From positions 1 through 54,688 of IMG/VR virus record IMGVR_UViG_3300042485_001890: a DNA stretch of 54,688 bases. One strand, given 5' to 3'. The notes under the pieces were generated by a model. It ran no database searches. It saw nothing but the letters and a program-made list of their open reading frames with translations, and was not told the origin of the DNA. Source of the stretch: a virus. Positions within the stretch are counted from its first letter, which is position 1. Each line of letters begins with the position of its first letter. This document shows positions 43,452-50,928 of the stretch, in pieces. The position numbers and the translations under genes were made by a program.

Positions 43452-44366
43452 CTACTGAAATTGAGACAATCGAGCTACAGCGTCTGGATAATATTCTAGA
43501 TATTCGCCATTCCATTTTTCTCTATGGTCTTTTACTGCTTCCATATTAGGATGATTTATTATAGGCGATTGATAAATTTTTTCGTATCCTGTATATTTTA
43601 ATCTTGTTTTCTTATCAAAGTCATAGACATCCATATTAAAATCGGAACCATTGTTAAACACATACGATTTTGTAGAATTACTTCCTTTTTTTCCAGGAAT
43701 CATATTATTACCTAATTGGGCCATTTTGGGATCCAATAGAAAAGACAGCATCATTTCTGGAGTATACGATAATAAAAAAGGACAACCGTTGAGATTAAAT
43801 TTTTTATAGTAACGTAAAATAGAATGTATGTATTGTAATTCTTGAAGATACCATTTATTTGTTTTTTCTTCATATTTTAAATATGGTGGATCATTTCCTA
43901 AAATAGTAAATCCATCTAACTGGCTCGCAACATATAAAGTTGCAGGGACTGCAAATGCACAACAATCTATCGATTTAGCAATTTCCCAATGTTGACCACT
44001 GATGACAAACTTATCAAAGTCTAACTCATAAATTTTTGGTTTTAAATTGTATGCATCACAAAAATTAAATGCATGAATAGTATCATGGTCATTATAGATA
44101 GTATTTTCTTTGACGTTGTTGAGTTGAATAATAACAGGAGTAAATTTAATTCCAAGGTGCAGTAACACTCTTGCAACATATTCACTGTCTAGACCTCCGC
44201 TGTACAGTAGTTGTATTTCTCCAGTGCGATTAGCATTGACATATTCTGTTGCCAGTAACGTTTCTTGAAAGTAAGTTCCAACTTTCCTTTTGGGAGGATC
44301 AATGTTAACATGCCAAGTATCTCCGCTGCCCAACCCCTGCATGTAATTATTTTTAAGTAGTTCCAT
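43452..44366 (-). CDS. PP-loop ATP pyrophosphatase (asparagine-synthase-like, no glutaminase)
   Basis: A 304-residue protein with the N-type ATP-pyrophosphatase signature IQLLYSGGLDSEYVARVLL (SGGLDS at 56-61), as in asparagine synthetase, argininosuccinate synthetase and NAD synthetase. A second motif region is FTILGNDPPYLKYEE. The glutamine amidotransferase domain of asparagine synthetase is absent, so any nitrogen would come from ammonia or from another amine, as in beta-lactam synthetase and amide-forming relatives. It adenylates a carboxyl or carbamoyl group. It follows the Rieske gene with a 14-base overlap. Substrate unknown. Confidence 0.75.
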   Translation of the reverse strand: MELLKNNYMQGLGSGDTWHVNIDPPKRKVGTYFQETLLATEYVNANRTGEIQLLYSGGLDSEYVARVLLHLGIKFTPVIIQLNNVKENTIYNDHDTIHAFNFCDAYNLKPKIYELDFDKFVISGQHWEIAKSIDCCAFAVPATLYVASQLDGFTILGNDPPYLKYEEKTNKWYLQELQYIHSILRYYKKFNLNGCPFLLSYTPEMMLSFLLDPKMAQLGNNMIPGKKGSNSTKSYVFNNGSDFNMDVYDFDKKTRLKYTGYEKIYQSPIINHPNMEAVKDHREKWNGEYLEYYPDAVARLSQFQ

Positions 44367-45168
44367 TGATTTTTAAATAGTTTCTATAATGTAATTTTTG
44401 AATTTCTAAATTTTCAAAATTTACTTCATTGATAAGCTCTGCTTGTTCTCGATCCTGCTTCCAGGCTGTCTCCCAGACAGTGTTATTTAAATCCCATTGA
44501 TCACTATCGTCGGTATATTTAAAAACATGAACATTAGACTGATCTGTATTTTGTTTTTCAATGACAGTTACAAACAATGATCCTCTTTGCCATTCTATCA
44601 TTGTGTATGGATATACTGCTATCCAAGCGGCAGCTAGTCCTTGTTTATCGTAAACAAATTGTGTGCTACCATTTGTATAATATTCCCATTTTATATCTGA
44701 GAAATCAGTAATTCCAATTTGATCATAAACTCCCTGATGCACTGTGGGAATATGATCAACATCTAAAAACAAATCCATTATGTTAATATGGTTAGATTTA
44801 ACAAGGTCGACTCTAGTTTCCACAAGTTTTAAATTAGAAAAATCTTCTGGTATTTTAAAATTTACAGGTTGTGAAAATAAAAGACTATTCCATAAATAAA
44901 CCGATTGTGTTTGTAAGGCGGTTTGATTTTTACAATAGTGTTCTGTCCTTCCACTAGTAACAGGTCGACCGTCCAACGTAAATGTCCAGTTGTGATATGG
45001 GCAAATTCTATTTCCCGATCCTGACACTGTAGAAATAATACTTTTTTGATGTGGACATATGTTAGATATTAATTCTAGTCTGTCATGATTTGCCAGTATA
45101 AATTTATTATATTGAGGTAGGACTGAAAAGGTATTACCTGCAACTGATTTTTTGTGTGCAAGAAACAT
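44353..45168 (-). CDS. Rieske non-heme iron oxygenase
   Basis: A 271-residue protein with a complete Rieske [2Fe-2S] site: C38-x-H40 in NICPHQK and C56-x-x-H59 in ICPYHNW. The C-terminal catalytic domain holds a mononuclear iron site: H139 and H144 in DVDHIPTVHQG, with D239 (WKQDREQAEL) as the likely carboxylate ligand. Both parts are present, so it is an oxygenase alpha-type subunit rather than a bare Rieske ferredoxin or cytochrome b6f subunit. The family hydroxylates, demethylates, desaturates or cyclises small molecules and needs a reductase, which is not encoded nearby. It could receive its cluster from the phage IscU/IscA. It starts 3 bases after desaturase 5. Confidence 0.88.
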   Translation of the reverse strand: MFLAHKKSVAGNTFSVLPQYNKFILANHDRLELISNICPHQKSIISTVSGSGNRICPYHNWTFTLDGRPVTSGRTEHYCKNQTALQTQSVYLWNSLLFSQPVNFKIPEDFSNLKLVETRVDLVKSNHINIMDLFLDVDHIPTVHQGVYDQIGITDFSDIKWEYYTNGSTQFVYDKQGLAAAWIAVYPYTMIEWQRGSLFVTVIEKQNTDQSNVHVFKYTDDSDQWDLNNTVWETAWKQDREQAELINEVNFENLEIQKLHYRNYLKINGTT

Positions 45169-45170
45169 TT

Positions 45171-45944
45171 TTATTTTCGTATAAGTTTAATAATTAATCC
45201 TGAGATATCAACTTCCCACCACTTTGTACCAAAATATGCATTTTTAGGAAATCTATGATGATTGTTGTGCCATGCCTCGCCCCAACTAGGAATAGCCCAT
45301 AACCAGTTGTTTGAACTTTGATCTGTTAGATTATACGTGCGATAGCCACCGTACCAGTTTGGCATGTGCCCTACATAGTTAACAATATTACTCATTAATC
45401 CCGTAATTACAGCAGGCAGCCAATGTGCAAATATCATCAGCCAAAATCCGCCAATGATAAAAAGTGTTCCGCTGTAAGCAATAAGGATAGCAAAATAATA
45501 ACGGTGCAAGAACTGTTGAAATTTATCAGTGACTAGATCACGCATACGCCATTTAGTATCAGCACTAACTTCGTTAACATAATCTAGTGTAAAAATTTTA
45601 ACGCCTTTGTGTAAAGGGCTGTGTGGGTCTTCTGGTTTGTCGCTCTTTAAGTGATGGTTGATGTGAATAGCTACCCAAGCTAACGGACTACCCGTGCCTG
45701 CAAAACAGCCTACCACTGAAAGTATTTTAGTTAGCCACGGATATGTTTTGTAACTGTTATGCGTTAACTGTCTATGATATGTTATTACGATTCCTAAACA
45801 CCCGTAAACAAAGTAGCCTAGCAAAACTAACAACAATTCAGTTGCACTCAAGCCGTAGATATATACGCCTAGTATAGATCCTAGCAAAGATATGATTAAA
45901 AATAGTTGGGCACCTAACGTACTGCTTGAAAAATAGTTCTTCAT
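45171..45944 (-). CDS. Membrane di-iron fatty acid desaturase-like protein 5
   Basis: A 257-residue desaturase-like protein: HRQLTH (57-62), HINHH (94-98), then KSDKPEDPHSPL, and GEAWHNNHH (222-230). VNYVGHMPNWYGGYRTYN precedes the third box, as in bacterial delta-9 enzymes, and the tail is WWEVDISGLIIKLI. Membrane segments flank the first box and residues 150-185. It sits between a GNAT-like gene and the Rieske oxygenase with only a few bases between, so it is part of the long island operon. Confidence 0.9.
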   Translation of the reverse strand: MKNYFSSSTLGAQLFLIISLLGSILGVYIYGLSATELLLVLLGYFVYGCLGIVITYHRQLTHNSYKTYPWLTKILSVVGCFAGTGSPLAWVAIHINHHLKSDKPEDPHSPLHKGVKIFTLDYVNEVSADTKWRMRDLVTDKFQQFLHRYYFAILIAYSGTLFIIGGFWLMIFAHWLPAVITGLMSNIVNYVGHMPNWYGGYRTYNLTDQSSNNWLWAIPSWGEAWHNNHHRFPKNAYFGTKWWEVDISGLIIKLIRK

Positions 45945-45948
45945 GCAA

Positions 45949-46530
45949 CTATTTATCGGGTAGATTATGTCCTTTAAGTTTTCTAGCTTTTATCGCAATG
46001 TTATCTGGTTTTAATTCCTGACCCATTAATCTCCAGTACAATTCAAATTCTGGTTTGGTATTTGCAGGAACTACAGCTAGAGTAGTTAAGTCATACTTTT
46101 CCTGAATTGCGTATGAGTTTTTCTTCCATTGCCTTTCGTATACACGTTCTAGACGTTCTGCTATACTATAAAAGTATTGATAGTATCCTCGACCTTCTGC
46201 TACTTCAAATGCCGCTTTAAATAGCATTCCAAATTCAGGTCGATTAAAATTAAAATAGGACGTATAAACGGAACTAAAAAAATTTGAGATTACCCAAAAT
46301 TTTCCTCGCATCTTGCTTTCGTAAAATCCTATAGTTATCCAACTAATTAATTTACCATCTTCAAAATAACCAATTGTTACGGAATTGTTAGATTTGGATT
46401 GTTCTCGAAGAATTTGATACTGTTCAATTGACATAGGAGAAGTACCACTTATTTTTTTACGAGAAAAAAAGACTTGATCATAAATTTCTTCGTACTCGTA
46501 ATTGCCAGTAATATCGCGAACTTCTATCAT
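45949..46530 (-). CDS. GNAT-like N-acyltransferase candidate
   Basis: A 193-residue protein whose N-terminal half has the antiparallel hairpin layout of GNAT enzymes (VTIGYFEDGKLISWITIGFY), followed by helices with AAFEVAEGRGYYQYFYS where an acyl-CoA loop would be expected. The usual Q/R-x-x-G-x-G/A loop is not clear, so the assignment is tentative. If correct, it would acylate an amine with an acyl-CoA or acyl-ACP, a step expected in amino-lipid formation. Four-base gaps to both desaturase neighbours show a tight operon. Confidence 0.5.
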   Translation of the reverse strand: MIEVRDITGNYEYEEIYDQVFFSRKKISGTSPMSIEQYQILREQSKSNNSVTIGYFEDGKLISWITIGFYESKMRGKFWVISNFFSSVYTSYFNFNRPEFGMLFKAAFEVAEGRGYYQYFYSIAERLERVYERQWKKNSYAIQEKYDLTTLAVVPANTKPEFELYWRLMGQELKPDNIAIKARKLKGHNLPDK

Positions 46531-46534
46531 AATG

Positions 46535-47287
46535 TTACTGTTTTATAAAATTTATTAATACACCGATTGGATCATATTCGTACCTACGTACCTTAGTAGA
46601 CACAAGTTGGGCATTGGCATGATGATTATTATGCCAAGCATCGCCTAGAATAAAAGGCCATAGATACGGATTGTTAGTACTTTGATCAGTTGTTTCAAAG
46701 TTTCTATAACCTTTCATATGTGCAAAATAGTTAAACATAGTTTGAGTTACACTGACTAAAAATACAGGGATAGCCCACATATAAAATATCAAATTAAAAT
46801 TAATTATAGACAACAATACTAGGAAACTTAATATTAGCAATAGATAATACTTGTCGATTTTTATATGTACGGCAGTTAATAATTCTTTTACAATAAAGTG
46901 ATTGATTTTTGTATTTTCTTGTATAGGTTTAAATCCTATAAAATTAAAATTTTCATTGTGCGGACTGTGAGGATCTTTTTTGGTGTCAGAAGTTGCATGA
47001 TGAATCCTGTGTATATAGACCCAACCTAGGGGACTTCCGCGGCCCGCTAGCACAGCAAACACAGTAAAGAACCATTTGATTACTGAGTTTAGTTTAAAAC
47101 TTTTGTGGCTATAATATCTGTGCAGCATCATGCTGATTCCTAGCACACTATACCCGTAGAACATCAATACGGACAGCAATATGTATTTCCAAGAAACATC
47201 TGCAACAAATGGACACACTATAATAAGTGCAATTGACAAGAGTTGGATTATACGCAATGTATTCGGGGAAGATGAGAATAGTTTCAC
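46535..47287 (-). CDS. Membrane di-iron fatty acid desaturase-like protein 6 (GTG start)
   Basis: A 250-residue desaturase-like protein with HRYYSH (56-61), HRIHH (93-97), TSDTKKDPHSPH and DAWHNNHH (216-223 region). FNYFAHMKGYRNFETTDQS precedes the third box. The tail YEYDPIGVLINFI lacks the WWE of other copies. The start codon is GTG (47285-47287). It is the first gene of the 11-gene minus-strand operon that runs to 39708, with a late-type box just upstream. Confidence 0.88.
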   Translation of the reverse strand: MKLFSSSPNTLRIIQLLSIALIIVCPFVADVSWKYILLSVLMFYGYSVLGISMMLHRYYSHKSFKLNSVIKWFFTVFAVLAGRGSPLGWVYIHRIHHATSDTKKDPHSPHNENFNFIGFKPIQENTKINHFIVKELLTAVHIKIDKYYLLLILSFLVLLSIINFNLIFYMWAIPVFLVSVTQTMFNYFAHMKGYRNFETTDQSTNNPYLWPFILGDAWHNNHHANAQLVSTKVRRYEYDPIGVLINFIKQ

Positions 47288-47289
47288 TC

Positions 47290-47297
47290 AGTATTTA
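47290..47297 (-). promoter_or_regulatory. Late-type box at the head of the desaturase operon
   Basis: Minus strand TAATAAATACTGAG just upstream of the GTG start of the sixth desaturase. Spacing to the start codon is short, so leaderless or near-leaderless transcription would be needed. Confidence 0.4.
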
Positions 47298-47330
47298 TTA
47301 TGTAACTCATGACGCCTGATTAAATAACAT

Positions 47331-47951
47331 ATGAACAATATCATATTGCTACCGATTGATCTGCCTAAGCTGGAATTAAACAGAGACAAGACATTAGAAT
47401 ACTTTGATGCTAGAAAAGAAAGACATCAAGATTGGAATTGGGTCAACTTTAAAAAAACAAATCAGCCAATTGATCCGGAACTATTGAAACTTTTTCCAGA
47501 TCTGGATGAAAAACTACGTGCGATTCCGTTGCTAGATTATGATAACGGTGGACATTTTGATTTTAGAGAACAATTTGTCAATAACAAACCCCACCAGGAT
47601 CCTATTGCCAAGACACTAGCACCCTCCAATCTAGGTCCCACTGCTTACAAAAATCTAGTGATGCGTGATGTATTGGAGACATTTTATGTTTTACCAAACT
47701 CTACAAATCCTGATATTGTTCAATATGATACAAGGCCTAAAGAAGAATTAAATCCAGTATTTCCTATACTTCCTGATACCACTGATTGGTTTGTGTTAAA
47801 TAATCATTTAGGATATCACGGATCATTTATGGCGCCGGCCGAGTATAGAAAAATTACAATGTTTATTGCAGGCAAACTAGATTCTATAAAACATTTAGAA
47901 CTCCTGAATAGAAGTATTGAAAAATATAAAGATTATATAATTTATAATTAA
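47331..47951 (+). CDS. 2-oxoglutarate/Fe(II) oxygenase-like protein
   Basis: A 206-residue protein in which the facial triad can be traced: H88-x-D90 in KPHQDPIAK, H163 in LGYHGSF, and R173 in EYRKITMFIAG as the 2-oxoglutarate contact. WFVLNNHLGYH is the strand before the distal His. It ends YKDYIIYN, a C-terminal motif echoed in the two following genes. It could hydroxylate a lipid or amino-acid intermediate; the substrate is unknown. It lies 10 bases upstream of a similar gene on the same strand. Confidence 0.65.
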   Translation: MNNIILLPIDLPKLELNRDKTLEYFDARKERHQDWNWVNFKKTNQPIDPELLKLFPDLDEKLRAIPLLDYDNGGHFDFREQFVNNKPHQDPIAKTLAPSNLGPTAYKNLVMRDVLETFYVLPNSTNPDIVQYDTRPKEELNPVFPILPDTTDWFVLNNHLGYHGSFMAPAEYRKITMFIAGKLDSIKHLELLNRSIEKYKDYIIYN

Positions 47952-47961
47952 TTACTGTAAA

Positions 47962-48567
47962 ATGATTCCTGTATCAGTTCCGTTAATTTTTCCTAAGGTT
48001 ATACCCAATGACTGGGAAATATGGAATAACGTATGGGAACAAAATAAAAAATTTGTGCCGAAGTCGTTACAGACAAAAAATATAGAACAAGTTTACTGGG
48101 TGGGATTTGATATCTATGTCAAACCAGGTATAAACCCAAATGATATCATGCCGTATACATGCAAGAATGTAAACTGTCCTGAACTATTTCCATCATTATT
48201 TGACAACATAGATAAACTGCCCATTGAAGTGCATCTAGTCCGGGTGTTGCAAAGTTTAGGTAGAGTCCATGCTCATCATGACTATGCAAAGGAGACAGAA
48301 TACAATTCAATAAGAAGTTTATTAATTGATAACAATCCAAAACAAACTTGGTGGTATGAAGATAGCAATACCAATAAGCACTATCTAAAATTACCGGAAG
48401 ACACTAACACATGGTGGTATGATGATGCAAAAGTAAAACACGCTACTGATTTTTACATCGGGCATAAAAAACAACTAATTATGTATCAAGGATTAATTAA
48501 AGATTGTTTACAATCTGTATTAGAGGATAGTAAACAAAAATATTCAGATTACGTCATTTACGTTTAA
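47962..48567 (+). CDS. 2-oxoglutarate/Fe(II) oxygenase-like protein
   Basis: A 201-residue protein with H105-x-D107 in VHAHHDYAK, a distal H160 in AKVKHATDFYIG, and Lys or His about 8-10 residues later (HKKQLIM) in place of the usual Arg. The arrangement resembles aspartyl/asparaginyl beta-hydroxylase-like proteins. It ends YSDYVIYV, like YKDYIIYN of its neighbour. No signal peptide is seen. Confidence 0.6.
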   Translation: MIPVSVPLIFPKVIPNDWEIWNNVWEQNKKFVPKSLQTKNIEQVYWVGFDIYVKPGINPNDIMPYTCKNVNCPELFPSLFDNIDKLPIEVHLVRVLQSLGRVHAHHDYAKETEYNSIRSLLIDNNPKQTWWYEDSNTNKHYLKLPEDTNTWWYDDAKVKHATDFYIGHKKQLIMYQGLIKDCLQSVLEDSKQKYSDYVIYV

Positions 48568-48613
48568 CAAGAAAAAAGGTAATCTTATATAATAATTATT
48601 TATTGGTAGATAA

Positions 48614-49321
48614 TTAAATTTCTGGACTCCAATAAATTGCTGAATCTTTATAATGTTCGGCAGAAGATACAATTAAGTTTTGAAGATGTTGAGGCATTTC
48701 AGACGTGGTTTTGCCAGTGCTTACTATTACAGCAAGTCTTTTTGAACTGGGTATATTTTTATTCACAGCATGGATTGCTCTCACGTTATTGATATAAAAT
48801 ACTTGTTGCGGATTTGGAATATTAGCCGCATATTGTACATCTTGAATAAATTCCCAAGGTCCAAGAGGATCAATTGCTGATAGTAATTCTGAATGTGAAT
48901 TGTGTGGAAGTTTTGTTGGTTTAATCAACAGAGAGTTTTCTAACTCTGTGTTTTCTAAATACATACGTAGTCCCCATTTATCAGGATCACGGTGCCAAAA
49001 TCCTAATCCACGATAATTGTCTTTTACAGGTAGTAAAACAATAGAGTCAATTTCTGAACTTGCTAAGTTGTATGCATCTCCAAAAAAAGAAGCTAATTGT
49101 GGAAATTCTTTATCAAAATTAAAACGCCATGCTCTATCGTATTTTGCATATATGATAGTCCACGGATATATATCACCTGTTATATGTTTACTTGCATCTG
49201 GTCGAGATTGAATTGTTTGAGTAACATAAAATTTATGTACCCACGATAACAACTTTGTATAATCATAAGTTGGAAAATCTAGCGACACTAACGGTGTATA
49301 TAAAATATCAATTGGCCTCAT
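48614..49321 (-). CDS. 2-oxoglutarate/Fe(II) oxygenase-like protein
   Basis: A 235-residue protein with the clearest triad of the set: H110-x-D112 in GFWHRDPDKWG, H184 in VRAIHAVNKN and R195 in SKRLAVIVS. FYINNVRAIHA matches the strand before the distal His. The C-terminus HYKDSAIYWSPEI resembles the YKDYIIY ends of the two oxygenase genes on the opposite strand. It is read away from the island toward the metallophosphoesterase side but converges with 47962-48567. The upstream minus-strand sequence GTTAAATATAG could be a late box. Confidence 0.7.
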   Translation of the reverse strand: MRPIDILYTPLVSLDFPTYDYTKLLSWVHKFYVTQTIQSRPDASKHITGDIYPWTIIYAKYDRAWRFNFDKEFPQLASFFGDAYNLASSEIDSIVLLPVKDNYRGLGFWHRDPDKWGLRMYLENTELENSLLIKPTKLPHNSHSELLSAIDPLGPWEFIQDVQYAANIPNPQQVFYINNVRAIHAVNKNIPSSKRLAVIVSTGKTTSEMPQHLQNLIVSSAEHYKDSAIYWSPEI

Positions 49322-49392
49322 GACTATATTTAACAGTTATATATTATATAAAAATCTATATAGTGTGTTGAAAAACATGCTCAGGAAACCAA

Positions 49393-49980
49393 TTACATTG
49401 TGGGTCCGTTGCCACTCTTAAATCCAACGGTACCACCTTCTGCTTCAATACGTTTGATAACATCTTCAAACAAGATAGGAGCGAAATCCGGAGTTTGTTC
49501 TACACATACACAATGATAGCGAGTATCAATTACAGGAATTCCATACTTACCTGCAGGTTCCATCATTACACGATTGGCGTGTAAGTGACCGTGAATGTTA
49601 GTACCAAAGCGGCCTAATGACTCTGGGTGCAACGGAATATGACTTAAAATAAGTCCGTTCATCACGTGGTAGGCACGTAATTCTCTAAAGTGTTCGCGAT
49701 AGTCCTCGTCTCTAAAGATATCGTGGTTACCGCGTATTAACACTTTGTCACCGTTTAACCGATGTAAGATTTTCAAGGCCTTGCGGTTAATAACAACATC
49801 ACCTAAATGGTAGACTTTGTCAGTGGGTTTTACACGTTCGTTCCACGCCTTGACCATTGCTTCGTCCATTTCGTCGGCATCGGCCCACGGACGTAATTTT
49901 GTAACACCATCGTTACGTGTGAAGCGGCATACACCTGTGTGTCCAAAGTGCGTGTCGCTTACTAAGAATACACTTGGCAT
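49393..49980 (-). CDS. Calcineurin-like metallophosphoesterase
   Basis: A 195-residue protein with the full metallophosphoesterase motif set: DTHFGH (9-14), LGDVV (59-63), RGNHD (83-87), LSH near residue 113 and HGHLH (130-134), which bind two metals. Such phage enzymes hydrolyse phosphodiesters or phosphoanhydrides, but the substrate is not known from sequence. An AGGAGG ribosome binding site precedes the ATG, and the stop codon of the 57-residue upstream gene lies just before it. Confidence 0.9.
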   Translation of the reverse strand: MPSVFLVSDTHFGHTGVCRFTRNDGVTKLRPWADADEMDEAMVKAWNERVKPTDKVYHLGDVVINRKALKILHRLNGDKVLIRGNHDIFRDEDYREHFRELRAYHVMNGLILSHIPLHPESLGRFGTNIHGHLHANRVMMEPAGKYGIPVIDTRYHCVCVEQTPDFAPILFEDVIKRIEAEGGTVGFKSGNGPTM

Positions 49981-49993
49981 ATCTGCCTCCTTG

Positions 49994-50167
49994 TTAGTAA
50001 GTTTCTTTTACAATATCAAATTCTTCTGTAGGCCATTTGGCCTTGAACTCATCTGACTTAACATACTCATTATATGCTTTGGCATCAAAGAATACTTTGT
50101 TAAACTCAGTTTTAAATTCACCTTTTTTGGTTACCGTTAAGTAAACCGATTTTGCTTTACCTGCCAT
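49994..50167 (-). CDS. Small unknown protein (57 residues)
   Basis: MAGKAKSVYLTVTKKGEFKT onward, a basic N-terminus with a short beta-like stretch and a C-terminus ending FDIVKETY. The stop is followed by a strong ribosome binding site for the metallophosphoesterase gene, indicating one transcript. No family is recognised. Confidence 0.6.
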   Translation of the reverse strand: MAGKAKSVYLTVTKKGEFKTEFNKVFFDAKAYNEYVKSDEFKAKWPTEEFDIVKETY

Positions 50168-50177
50168 TTTGTGCCTT

Positions 50178-50495
50178 TCAAGCTGTTAACCAATCGTCGC
50201 TGTCTCTGTATTCTAGAGATTCGCTGCCGTCATACTCTGTTACTTTAAACTGAACTCCTACGGGAATCCACTCTACCTGTAATGTATCCATACCTCCAGA
50301 ATATATTTCTGGATACTTTAACTCTACATATACCTTGAGTTCATCCCAACGTTCTGTTTCTACATATTTTACTATAGTTGGGTCAAAAACAATTTCTGGA
50401 TATTCTGTGTTCCAAGTATACCATCCTGCCCCAAATCCTGGAGAATATACGATTCCTACTTTTCCATTTTCTATTAACTTGTTCATGTTTAACAT
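50178..50495 (-). CDS. Conserved phage protein of unknown function (105 residues)
   Basis: NKLIENGKVGIVYSPGFGAG, VYVELKYPEIYSGG and TEYDGSESLEYRDSDDWLTA mark a small acidic alpha/beta protein found in T4-like marine phages. Starts at 50495 or at the Met three codons in (50486); the second would remove the overlap with the upstream gene. No function is known to me. Confidence 0.65.
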   Translation of the reverse strand: MLNMNKLIENGKVGIVYSPGFGAGWYTWNTEYPEIVFDPTIVKYVETERWDELKVYVELKYPEIYSGGMDTLQVEWIPVGVQFKVTEYDGSESLEYRDSDDWLTA

Positions 50496-50695
50496 TCTAA
50501 ATCGATGTGACGGCCTTTGTCCAAATCTAAACGAAGGTTTCTACTTACACGTTCCGCAATGACCTGATCAAGTCTGCGTTCTTCAATCTTTTTAGCATAG
50601 TCTTGTTCTCGTTGTTTTTCCAAACGAGCTTGATCTAATCGGTACTGTTCTAGGTTATATTTTATAACACTTTGTTCTGCTCTTGAAATTTCCAT
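50489..50695 (-). CDS. Charged helical phage protein (68 residues)
   Basis: The start at 50695 (MEISRAEQSV) is preferred over the longer frame because it removes overlap with infA. The sequence is a long amphipathic, highly charged helix (QARLEKQREQDYAKKIEERR) ending GRHIDLEC, probably a coiled coil. Function unknown. It is a recurrent small gene in this phage group. Confidence 0.6.
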   Translation of the reverse strand: MEISRAEQSVIKYNLEQYRLDQARLEKQREQDYAKKIEERRLDQVIAERVSRNLRLDLDKGRHIDLEC

Positions 50696-50702
50696 GATAT
50701 TT

Positions 50703-50921
50703 TTATAACCTATAAGAAACACGACCTTTTGATAGATCGTAAGGGCTAACTTCTATCTTGACACGATCGCCTAGAATGATACGAATCTTATGTTGCTTGA
50801 GTTTGCCACTGGTGTAACACAGCATCAAGTTGGGCATATTGTCAATCTTAACTTTATACATACTGCCCGGCAGAACTTCTTCTACAACGCCTGTTAATTC
50901 GATTATATCTTCTTTGGCCAT
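50703..50921 (-). CDS. infA: Translation initiation factor IF-1
   Basis: A 72-residue protein that matches bacterial IF-1 over its full length: MAKEDIIELTGVVEEVLPGS, then MYKVKIDNMPNLMLCYTSGK, LKQHKIRIILGDRVKIEVSP and YDLSKGRVSYRL. The SGKL...IRI segment and the ending SPYDLSKGR are diagnostic of the OB-fold factor. IF-1 occupies the 30S A site, helps set initiator-tRNA selection and aids subunit joining. A phage copy could replace or bias the host factor. It is in the same unit as the gene at 50929-51153, read from the perfect promoter at 51160-51188. Confidence 0.95.
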   Translation of the reverse strand: MAKEDIIELTGVVEEVLPGSMYKVKIDNMPNLMLCYTSGKLKQHKIRIILGDRVKIEVSPYDLSKGRVSYRL

Positions 50922-50928
50922 CTAGTTT

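Noticed and set aside
42688-43515. Longer start for the unknown gene upstream of desaturase 4
   Set aside because: The extra 38 residues would overlap the PP-loop gene, and a late-type box plus spacing support the ATG at 43401.
44353-45168. Rieske protein as a cytochrome b6f/bc1 subunit
   Set aside because: There is no N-terminal membrane anchor, and a C-terminal mononuclear iron motif is present, so it is an oxygenase.
35911-49321. Identification as a polyyne or saxitoxin-type gene cluster
   Set aside because: Several gene classes overlap (desaturases, Rieske, sulfotransferase, aminotransferase), but the acyl carrier protein, ligase, PKS-like starter and amidinotransferase hallmarks are missing, so naming a product would be unsupported.
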